A DNA stretch of 22,183 nt. Source: a virus. Made by a program: the position numbers and the translations under genes. Positions 7,015 through 12,824 of the stretch are shown in pieces (the stretch's first letter is position 1; each line of letters begins with the position of its first letter). The DNA lies in the IMG/VR virus record IMGVR_UViG_3300032308_001489, positions 1-22,183 of that record; one strand, written 5' to 3'. The notes beneath the pieces were generated by a model that saw only the letters and a list, made by a program, of their open reading frames with translations, did no database searches and was not told where the DNA came from.

Positions 7015-9460
7015 TGACTTTCATGCCGTCGACAATATTCATCGAGTATTTGTCGTCGAACATTCTTTTGAGCGTATTCCAATTAAGGCTTGCTCTAACA
7101 TGACCAGGCATATTAGCCTTGCCAGCTTTCTTCTCTTTTGCGGCATATTCTGTAATGTTGTTGGCACGTTTAGGTGATCCTTTCTCCCAACCGGGTCTAG
7201 TTTTAAATTCAGTTCTAAAATCAGTGATATACTGTAATATCCCTTCTCGTGGATAGCCAGTTAGAACTCGAGTTAAGACTTCTGAGAGGAAGTCTTGAAT
7301 AACGACGGGTGTGTCAGAACGCTTGAGGTCGAGTCCCATGGCTTTGATTTTTCCTGGGTTTCCGTCAACATCTGCTCGTTTTCCTTCTTTGTCGTAGTAG
7401 AGAACTGCGTATCGCTTCTTGGTGATGAATAATCCTTTGGAAGCAACAATCTCGCGACCTGCCTTGATGACTTCTCCTCGGGTCTTGGGGCAATGAAAGG
7501 CGTCCTGCATGAATTTAACAAACGTGCCATTTACTTCTCCTCCTATGGTATCATAAAGTTCAACAACATTTTCTCTAGTCCAAGGTATTGATCCTTTTTC
7601 TATATCTTTTTTAAGAGTTGAATATGCCGAAAAATAACAACTGTCTGTATCACCGTAGATTACAGCCTTACCTACGTGATCATATTCTCCGGTAATAATT
7701 TCGTTTACTTTACTTGCCATATGTTTGGCAACCTGCCTGCCGGTAAGAGTTGTGGACTGTCCAATTCTATTATCAAAGAATCTACAGCCAGGATTAAGAA
7801 TAGCACCGTATAAACTATTCAAGTTAATCTTTTTAACTAACTGACGCTTGTCCCAATATTCTTCTTCTATGTCGTTGCCGGCCTGGATACATTCTTTAAG
7901 CTTGGCCTGCATTTCTTTACGTTCTTTATACCAGCGGGCTAAAAGCCCAGGAATGATTCCCTCTTTCTCATAGGTAAAGATAGTACCATTGGCACTTAAC
8001 ATCCACGGCTGATTGCTTTCAAATATTAAGTCATAGATCTGTGCTGCCGAGAGCGTATCACTGCCTCCGTCCTCCCAGTCAATGGTAATCTCACGACCTA
8101 CTTCACGATTCATTACTGCGGTGTATTCTAATGAACCAAACACACCTTCCCATGCTGCGGCAAATGATTTACCTTTGCCCATTTCGGCAGCGATATAATC
8201 TTTAGTACCATCTTGACGTAGCTGTCCTACGATAGTTTCTGGACCCATGTTAAGCGCACGAATCGCACTTGGATACAGTGAGTTAATATCTAATGAACCG
8301 ATCCATTCGTGGATACCTTTCTTGGGATAGGCAACATATGCTCCAGCAGCCTGTGTGTCGCCTTGTTCTTCCATCTTTTTACGATTAGGAACGATCATAC
8401 CACGACGATGTGCTTCGTTAATAATAGCCTGCTCAGTCACAGCCACAGCACCCATAGTTGTCTGTAGTAGAACTGTATTTTCGTGAGCAATTTTATTAGC
8501 TAGATCTAAGAATTTAAGTTTTTTGTCTAGCTTATCGAGTAGCGAACAGTCTTGTCTGTTGTATTCAATAAACTTGCGGAAATCGTTGTTATAGAGTTGA
8601 TCTAGCGTACCTTCGTAGACTGTTTTATTCTCACCGATTTCCATCTCACCGATAGCATCTAATCGATATGTGTGACGTTCCTCGTAGGTATATTTTCTAT
8701 ATAGTTCAAGATAATCCATATGAACGCGACCAATTAGATCATAGGTCACAGCAGTTTTGCCAAACTTTTCATATTCTCGTTTTTTAGGATAGCAGTCCCA
8801 TAAACAGAATCTACGTGTATCTTCTTTATTCAATACTTTGATAACACGATTTACAGTATACGGAATATCGAAACCTTCTGAGTTCCAACCACTTAGTACA
8901 TCGGCATCTTGAATAAGATCCAAGAATGTATCTAACATGTCTGCTTCGTTGTCAAACAGCATGGTATTTGGGAATTCCTCTACAGCCTTTTTGGCTTCTG
9001 CCATGTTCATAGTTTTGGGAGGAATAGCAAGACACACAAGAGTATCTAGCCACTGCAAATGTACAGCGATAGCAGTAATTGGCATAAACGCATCATCTGG
9101 CGAAGCATATCCACGCTCTGGATCGAAGTCTACTTCAATATCGAAAAACGCTGTGTTTAGTTTTGGAGCATCTACGTTTAAGTAGTGATCTTCCAGTGTC
9201 CTATAGATAGGATTGATATCTGATTCATAGAGTTTTTTATTACTATGAATCGCTAATTCTTTGCGAAGTTCCTTAACATTTTTACAGGTAACACGGCTCA
9301 GCGGCTCGCCTTTAATTGATTGATACTTACCCTTGGGATCGTAGTAATAAAAGATATGGCGAGCAGGATAATCTTTATAATGCCTTTCGCCTTTGTCATT
9401 GCGTTCAACGACACGAATCATGTCGTCGTCGCGATCATAGAATGCGTCAACGTAACTCAT
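6995..9460 (-). CDS. gp43: DNA polymerase gp43, family B (main part)
   Basis: This is the replicative polymerase with 3'-5' proofreading. Numbered from the ATG at 9460, the exonuclease motifs are FFDIEVD (Asp107, Glu109), GWNSEGFD (Asp198) and YNRQD (Tyr300, Asp304). The polymerase motifs are A, DINSLYPSAI (Asp391); B, KKINLNSLYG (about 543-552); and C, YGDTDS (Asp604, Asp606). KKRY follows as in T4-like enzymes. I chose 9460 because GGAG precedes it and the family starts MSYVDAFYDR; an in-frame TTG at 9490 would run through the leader hairpin. The frame ends early at 6995, and the thumb end and clamp-binding tail lie in another frame (6793-7014). Without that tail the enzyme should lack clamp-dependent processivity, so either the fragment is supplied or the shift is artificial. 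Confidence 0.95.
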   Translation of the reverse strand: MSYVDAFYDRDDDMIRVVERNDKGERHYKDYPARHIFYYYDPKGKYQSIKGEPLSRVTCKNVKELRKELAIHSNKKLYESDINPIYRTLEDHYLNVDAPKLNTAFFDIEVDFDPERGYASPDDAFMPITAIAVHLQWLDTLVCLAIPPKTMNMAEAKKAVEEFPNTMLFDNEADMLDTFLDLIQDADVLSGWNSEGFDIPYTVNRVIKVLNKEDTRRFCLWDCYPKKREYEKFGKTAVTYDLIGRVHMDYLELYRKYTYEERHTYRLDAIGEMEIGENKTVYEGTLDQLYNNDFRKFIEYNRQDCSLLDKLDKKLKFLDLANKIAHENTVLLQTTMGAVAVTEQAIINEAHRRGMIVPNRKKMEEQGDTQAAGAYVAYPKKGIHEWIGSLDINSLYPSAIRALNMGPETIVGQLRQDGTKDYIAAEMGKGKSFAAAWEGVFGSLEYTAVMNREVGREITIDWEDGGSDTLSAAQIYDLIFESNQPWMLSANGTIFTYEKEGIIPGLLARWYKERKEMQAKLKECIQAGNDIEEEYWDKRQLVKKINLNSLYGAILNPGCRFFDNRIGQSTTLTGRQVAKHMASKVNEIITGEYDHVGKAVIYGDTDSCYFSAYSTLKKDIEKGSIPWTRENVVELYDTIGGEVNGTFVKFMQDAFHCPKTRGEVIKAGREIVASKGLFITKKRYAVLYYDKEGKRADVDGNPGKIKAMGLDLKRSDTPVVIQDFLSEVLTRVLTGYPREGILQYITDFRTEFKTRPGWEKGSPKRANNITEYAAKEKKAGKANMPGHVRASLNWNTLKRMFDDKYSMNIVDGMKVIVCNQR

Positions 9461-9471
9461 TTTTCTCCATA

Positions 9472-9489
9472 TGCGACTTAGGGCTCGCA
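9472..9489 (-). promoter_or_regulatory. candidate gp43 translational operator hairpin
   Basis: The minus-strand RNA folds as UGCGA, loop GCCCUAAG, UCGCA: five base pairs with an eight-base loop. It ends three bases before the GGAG of gp43. T4 gp43 represses its own translation by binding a hairpin of this same architecture (five-pair stem, eight-base loop) next to its ribosome-binding site. The loop sequence here differs from T4's AAUAACUC, as expected for a distant phage. Recognition by this gp43 is inferred. Confidence 0.5.
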
Positions 9490-9518
9490 AATACCTATTG
9501 TGCGGCTTATGGCCTCGC
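9472..9518 (-). repeat. imperfect tandem repeat in the gp43 leader
   Basis: Two near-identical units lie on the minus strand between the membrane-protein gene and gp43: GCGAGGCCATAAGCCGCA (9501-9518) and GCGAGCCCTAAGTCGCA (9472-9488), 12 bases apart. Both can form small stem-loops that present CC(A)UAAG. The downstream unit is the hairpin listed separately. A 15-codon open frame (9478-9525, ATG to TAA) runs across both units and could be a leader peptide, but it has no supporting family. Confidence 0.55.
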
Positions 9519-9530
9519 CTACCATCTACA

Positions 9531-9818
9531 TTAATTACTTAGCAATCTTGCTAAGGCAACACTGTCTATCGTGACCATAAGAGCATAATTAGCCAGCATA
9601 CCAAAGGAACCACGATGATAACAGCACCCAGCATATATAACACACCCAAGTATCCAAACAGGGTAAAGAACCATGAAAGGTGGTGTTGGAACGGTGAGTG
9701 CCATAGTGACAGCGCAACCAATAGAAAGAATCCAAGCAAAGACCTCAAGACAAAAACGTATTCTATTGCTCGAGTAATCTTGTCGGATCCAGTTAATGAT
9801 TCCATTAATAACGCCCAT
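9531..9818 (-). CDS. small three-span membrane protein, 95 aa
   Basis: Three hydrophobic segments are visible: about residues 20-43 (RFCLEVFAWILSIGCAVTMA and on), 48-67 (FMVLYPVWILGCVIYAGCCY) and 72-93 (FGMLANYALMVTIDSVALAR). The blocks LYPVWILGCVIYA and GSFGMLANY are familiar from an uncharacterised membrane protein found next to gp43 in T4-like marine phages. It starts directly after the dsbA stop (TAAATG, with AAGGA upstream). A role in the host inner membrane is likely, perhaps placing replication at the membrane, but there is no direct evidence. Confidence 0.8.
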   Translation of the reverse strand: MGVINGIINWIRQDYSSNRIRFCLEVFAWILSIGCAVTMALTVPTPPFMVLYPVWILGCVIYAGCCYHRGSFGMLANYALMVTIDSVALARLLSN

Positions 9819-10085
9819 TTATTCCTTTTCAGGCAAATGTTTAGTGATACCAAGAATGCCTTCGATCTCTTCCCATTCTTCTTCGTGTTTCTTCCAATCG
9901 TCTTTGTGAGCGATTTTGATAGCTTTGGTAATGATACTAGGTTTAACCTGTAGTTCTTCTGCTACTGCTTTAATAGTTTCTTTTAAACCTTCTTGAAGAT
10001 CTTCAACTTCACGTAGAACGTTTGAACCTTCATTAATTAATCTTTCCAGTTTAGCTTTTTCTTCCGGACCGTACATTTTTGCCAT
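9819..10085 (-). CDS. dsbA: DsbA-like double-stranded DNA-binding protein
   Basis: The 88-residue helical protein (ERLINEGSNVLREVEDLQEG, then ETIKAVAEELQVKPSIITKA and IKIAHKDDW) matches the DsbA protein of T4-like phages. That protein binds double-stranded DNA and has been linked to late promoters in T4; T4 DsbA has 89 residues. It is not the disulfide oxidoreductase of the same name. Its strong ribosome-binding site (AAGGAG, eight bases before the ATG) and sigma70-like promoter (10108-10136) suggest early, strong expression. It is the first gene of the dsbA, membrane protein, gp43 unit. Confidence 0.85.
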   Translation of the reverse strand: MAKMYGPEEKAKLERLINEGSNVLREVEDLQEGLKETIKAVAEELQVKPSIITKAIKIAHKDDWKKHEEEWEEIEGILGITKHLPEKE

Positions 10086-10107
10086 AGATAAATCTCCTTA
10101 CTGAGCT

Positions 10108-10136
10108 ATTATATAGTCATAAAAAAAGCCGGTCAA
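10108..10136 (-). promoter_or_regulatory. sigma70-like promoter for dsbA-gp43
   Basis: The minus strand has TTGACC (10131-10136; five of six consensus bases), a 17-base spacer and a perfect TATAAT (10108-10113), placed 22 bases before the dsbA start codon. The -35 box lies inside the 3' arm of the terminator hairpin that ends the upstream unit, so one unit stops where the next begins. Confidence 0.7.
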
Positions 10137-10150
10137 TGATTAACCGGCTT
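10121..10150 (-). terminator. Rho-independent terminator after the 10170-11207 gene
   Basis: The minus strand has AAGCCGGT (10143-10150), a nine-base loop, ACCGGCTT (10126-10133) and a run of seven T (10121-10127). The perfect eight-pair GC-rich stem followed by U7 is a standard intrinsic terminator. It closes the long run of genes that reads down from the right side of the window. Confidence 0.85.
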
Positions 10151-10169
10151 TAGTTTACCAAAAGATAAA

Positions 10170-11207
10170 TTATTTTTTCTGTTCAGCAAGAACATCGTAC
10201 ATTTCAAATGTTCCACCCATACGTTCGTAAACCAATCCAGCATAGACTTCAGCTTTCATACCTTCGCCTAATTTGTTTTTGGCAATGCGTGTAGCCCAAG
10301 AAAATAATTCTTTGTCTAGCGGATCGATCTGTTGTTGACCGCCACTCTCTTGAACTAGTTTAACCATGTCTTTGAATGATAGAGGTAGTTCGATTGACTC
10401 AGCAACAACCTTCTTAGAAGTTTTTACAGATTCATTCTTCTTACCAAAGTACTTGGCTTGTTTAGCACTCATACCTTTTTTGCCATCTTTCTTGTCACCG
10501 CCTTTGTCAGCAGCAGCTTTTTTCATTGGCTCTTTCTTATCGCCGTCACCGTCGATATCTAAGAAGTCTGGTTTAGCAGCCTCGTCCATCTTTTCTTCGG
10601 CTTTTTTACCTTTGACTTTCTTATCTGCTTTTTTAGCTTCTTCTACCATCTCTAAAAATTTAGATTTAAACGCTTCAGCATCAATGTCTTCGTTCTTTTT
10701 CTTTTTAGATTTTGGAGCGTCTTCTTCTTCGTCGTCGCTTGAAGCAGGAGCACCGCGCTCATGTTTCATACCTGTGGCAGTTTTAGTTGCTGTGCCGTGT
10801 TGTGTTTTTTTCTTAGTACCGACTGGTTCATCGGCGTCAAACACTTCTTCTACTGTTTCGTCTTCTGCAATTGATTCGTCCTCGGATTCTACACCTTCGG
10901 CTTTCTTCTTAGCAATTTTAGTAGCGGTAGCATGCATAACTTCCTCGCCGCGATCACCGTAACGCTTTTCGAAACCGTCTTTATCTTTTTTCATAGACTT
11001 GACAACTTCTTCTTTCTTTTCTTTTTCAGCACTGGTCAATTTCTTTTCCATTAGATCGGCAGCTTCTGTTAATGTCTTAGTACCTGCTAAAACATGCATA
11101 GCGATATCTTCGTCTAGTTGAATCGCCTTGGGTAATTCAGGGGCTGCCGGAGTCTGTGGCGGTGCCTCCATGCTGTCGATTTTGCTTATTAATGATTTCA
11201 AGTCCAT
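10170..11207 (-). CDS. Lys/Glu-rich modular virion-type protein, 345 aa
   Basis: This is a charged, largely disordered protein made of short modules common in marine T4-like phages: RYGDRGEEVMHATATKIAKK (82-101), an acidic stretch (108-128), KPDFLDIDGDGDKKEPMKKA (212-231), SAKQAKYFGKKNESV (247-261) and a folded C-terminal block (LDKELFSWATRIAKNKLGEG, 297-316, then YAGLVYERMGGTFEMYDVL). The Asp-rich DIDGDGD could bind calcium, but it is not a standard EF-hand. The N-terminus MDLKSLISKIDSMEAPP resembles that of the 17106-18203 protein and may be a targeting peptide. Composition and context suggest a prohead core or internal capsid protein; no enzyme motif is seen. AAGGA lies about eight bases before the ATG. 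Confidence 0.8.
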   Translation of the reverse strand: MDLKSLISKIDSMEAPPQTPAAPELPKAIQLDEDIAMHVLAGTKTLTEAADLMEKKLTSAEKEKKEEVVKSMKKDKDGFEKRYGDRGEEVMHATATKIAKKKAEGVESEDESIAEDETVEEVFDADEPVGTKKKTQHGTATKTATGMKHERGAPASSDDEEEDAPKSKKKKNEDIDAEAFKSKFLEMVEEAKKADKKVKGKKAEEKMDEAAKPDFLDIDGDGDKKEPMKKAAADKGGDKKDGKKGMSAKQAKYFGKKNESVKTSKKVVAESIELPLSFKDMVKLVQESGGQQQIDPLDKELFSWATRIAKNKLGEGMKAEVYAGLVYERMGGTFEMYDVLAEQKK

Positions 11208-11208
11208 T

Positions 11209-11520
11209 TTATTTTCCTTGTTTGTGCTGATTCCATTGCTCTAAAAGAGAATTCTTTACTTCTAATTGTTGTTGTTCCTCGAAAGATCTTGGTCCAGATT
11301 CTACCTTAGCCTTGGCTAATTTTTCATATTCGAGGTGATGATAAACAGAAGATACATAATCTGCTGCTTTGGTTATCTTTGATTGTACCCAACCCTCAAG
11401 TTCTTGACCTTCTTCAATCATGTGAAAAAGTTTGGCAGAATACTTGGCTAGCTTATAAAGCTCAGCTCTGGCCATTTGTGCTTCGTGATCGTCGATCGAT
11501 GGGGGTTTCATGAGGTCCAT
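11209..11520 (-). CDS. conserved helical phage protein, 103 aa
   Basis: The core DDHEAQMARAELYKLAKYSA, then EEGQELEGWVQSKITKAADY, then VSSVYHHLEYE is a helical module that I recall from many T4-like marine phages, alone or fused to virion proteins. Its function is unknown. No ribosome-binding site precedes the ATG; instead a late-promoter motif ends five bases before it. A second ATG four codons in (at 11511) is possible. The stop lies one base before the next gene's start region, which holds that gene's AAGGA. Confidence 0.75.
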   Translation of the reverse strand: MDLMKPPSIDDHEAQMARAELYKLAKYSAKLFHMIEEGQELEGWVQSKITKAADYVSSVYHHLEYEKLAKAKVESGPRSFEEQQQLEVKNSLLEQWNQHKQGK

Positions 11521-11525
11521 AATTG

Positions 11526-11533
11526 TATTTATC
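11526..11533 (-). promoter_or_regulatory. late-promoter-like GATAAATA
   Basis: GATAAATA on the minus strand fits the NATAAATAN late motif reported for T4-like cyanophages (T4: TATAAATA). It overlaps the stop of the 11529-11789 gene and ends five bases before the next ATG. With T4 geometry, transcription would begin on the A of that ATG, giving a leaderless message. Chance occurrence is possible in AT-rich DNA. Confidence 0.4.
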
Positions 11534-11789
11534 TTTTGATGAAATTGCCTTCACCGAACAGTGAAGCTTTCATATCTAACGCATTTACCGCTGTTCCGTC
11601 CTTCTTTTTAGGCTGTTTTACCTTAGGTTGAGGAGGTGCTTTTGTGCCACTGCCGCTAGTAGGGCTACCGATATAGCTTTTTTTACCTCTAGCTGGGCCT
11701 GGGCTAATATGCGGGCTTACAACAGTAGCTATATTGCCCGATGATGTAGATCCTGCTGTAGCTGTTTCAAAAAGTTCCGAAATTTTCAT
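11529..11789 (-). CDS. low-complexity protein with capsid-targeting-like N-terminus, 86 aa
   Basis: The N-terminus MKISELFETATAGSTSSGN resembles the start of T4 Alt (MELITELFDE), with a possible gp21-type cut after LFE. The rest is rich in Gly, Ser, Pro and Lys (about 25-60) and ends KDGTAVNALDMKASLFGEGN. Proteins of this type (SELL-x-x-ATSGATS at the start, DGTAxNALD near the end) occur in T4-like cyanophages as small unknowns. No ribosome-binding site is visible; a late-promoter motif stands five bases upstream. The likely role is a minor internal or structural virion protein. Confidence 0.7.
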   Translation of the reverse strand: MKISELFETATAGSTSSGNIATVVSPHISPGPARGKKSYIGSPTSGSGTKAPPQPKVKQPKKKDGTAVNALDMKASLFGEGNFIKR

Positions 11790-11794
11790 AACAA

Positions 11795-11802
11795 TATTTA
11801 TC
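11795..11802 (-). promoter_or_regulatory. late-promoter-like GATAAATA
   Basis: This GATAAATA lies in the 21-base gap between the 11811-12386 and 11529-11789 genes, five bases before the ATG, the same geometry as the site at 11526. A weak inverted repeat (CTTAA, TCAA, TTAAG) lies just upstream. The predicted start site falls on the A of the start codon. Confidence 0.5.
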
Positions 11803-11810
11803 TTAATTGA

Positions 11811-12386
11811 TTAAGCTAAATAGGCCACTAATCTTACATTTCTAGCGATACCTTTTAGATTGCGTATCTGTCCAGGCTCTGCCTTTTCGATATCCTTATT
11901 TGTTACGTATACTTTTTTTAAATTATTACCAGAAATATCAACGAATTTGTGTGTCCTAAAGTTCCATCCATAGATTTGTATAGAGTGCTTTCTACGTAGT
12001 TCCTTCCATATCCGTTGACCACCAGGACTCTGTACATGATCGCTGATTAACATCAGATTTAATTTTTTAACAAGAAATTCGTAGAGTTTAACAGCACGTA
12101 CTTTATTATTTGGTCTGGCATATATTCCATAGATTTTAAAACTATTAGGGTTATCTAAAAATCTAGTGCCAGTTATAGCTAGTTCTACTTTTCTAGACTC
12201 CGGATCAAATACATTGTAGGCAGTTGTAAGTCCGTAACGTGCTCTCCATAGTTCATAACCTCCCGGAAAGGGGGATACAAATTCTCCCAACCATTCGGTT
12301 TCGGAAGAAATCGGAATCCGTTTTCCTCTTCTAGGTAGTTGATCTACTGTTCGGAGTTTTTTGTAGACAAAATCTATTAGCAGCAT
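11811..12386 (-). CDS. GNAT-like phage protein, 191 aa
   Basis: The central part (about 65-142) reads VELAITGTRF, then FKIYGIYARPNNKVRAVKLY, then LMLISDHVQSPGGQRIWKEL (111-130) and IQIYGWN. A strand, a helix beginning near R-x-x-x-x-A-x-x-L-Y-x-F-L, then L-x-S-D-x-x-x-S-P-G-G-x-x-x-W-x-x-L is a pattern I associate with GNAT-fold acetyltransferase-like proteins of T4-like phages. The classic acetyl-CoA loop (Q/R-x-x-G-x-G/A) is not preserved, so catalysis is doubtful. No good ribosome-binding site is seen; the ATG is nine bases after the upstream stop, which suggests coupled translation. Confidence 0.55.
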   Translation of the reverse strand: MLLIDFVYKKLRTVDQLPRRGKRIPISSETEWLGEFVSPFPGGYELWRARYGLTTAYNVFDPESRKVELAITGTRFLDNPNSFKIYGIYARPNNKVRAVKLYEFLVKKLNLMLISDHVQSPGGQRIWKELRRKHSIQIYGWNFRTHKFVDISGNNLKKVYVTNKDIEKAEPGQIRNLKGIARNVRLVAYLA

Positions 12387-12395
12387 AAAAGCTAC

Positions 12396-12824
12396 TTATT
12401 TTTTCTTTGATTTACCAGATTTCATATTGGCGCACCAGTGATACATTTTAGCACGTTCGCCTGATGAATTCTTGGCACGTTTACGTAGATCTGTTACAGA
12501 ACCGTTACAGCTAGCTCCAGATCGTTTTACACGGCCCGGACGACTTTTGCCTTTGACTTTACCGTCTGCGAAATTTTCAGTGAGCTTATTTAATTTTCTA
12601 TAATAATCTCCACCGATGGTCATTTTTGCCTGTTTATACAGCATCATTAATTGTGATGCTTGGGACTTTACATAGGAAGTTTGGGGCATAGTAGACATTT
12701 TATCAATGGCTAACTTCATTGCACCCACACCAGAATCAGCGTCTATAGCCAGTCTATCTTTGATGATTCTTTTCACATCATCGTCAGAAATTTTTAATTC
12801 GATGATAAACTCTTTTGCTTTCAT
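12396..12824 (-). CDS. basic phage protein with capsid-targeting-like N-terminus, 142 aa
   Basis: The protein starts MKAKEFIIE, close to the T4 internal-protein signal MKTYQEFIAE, with the I-x-E expected at a gp21 cleavage site. A helical middle (about 14-82) leads to a very basic C-terminal module, GKVKGKSRPGRVKRSGASC (88-106), then GERAKMYHWCANMKSGKSKK (122-141), with Cys106 and Cys131. This module recurs, alone or fused, in many marine T4-like phages. Its high positive charge suggests binding to packaged DNA. The start is ATGA with the HAD-GH19 gene. Confidence 0.75.
   Translation of the reverse strand: MKAKEFIIELKISDDDVKRIIKDRLAIDADSGVGAMKLAIDKMSTMPQTSYVKSQASQLMMLYKQAKMTIGGDYYRKLNKLTENFADGKVKGKSRPGRVKRSGASCNGSVTDLRKRAKNSSGERAKMYHWCANMKSGKSKKK

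Noticed and set aside
9461-9490. Upstream TTG start for gp43 at 9490
   Set aside because: It would translate through the leader hairpin. The ATG at 9460 has GGAG and matches the family's N-terminus.
9566-9853. A 95-codon minus-strand open frame overlapping the membrane-protein gene
   Set aside because: The frame at 9531-9818 has the familiar family blocks and starts right after the dsbA stop. This one begins inside dsbA and is its shifted shadow.
10371-10575. DIDGDGD in the 345-aa protein as a true EF-hand
   Set aside because: The twelfth-position Glu and flanking helices of an EF-hand are not in place. Calcium binding is possible but unsupported.
10366-10962. A 198-codon plus-strand open frame, rich in Ser, Phe and Leu
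   Set aside because: It is the mirror of the Lys/Glu-rich minus-strand gene 10170-11207, whose modules are recognisable. Codons for Lys and Glu read backwards give Phe, Leu and Ser, and there is no ribosome-binding site or neighbour on the plus strand.
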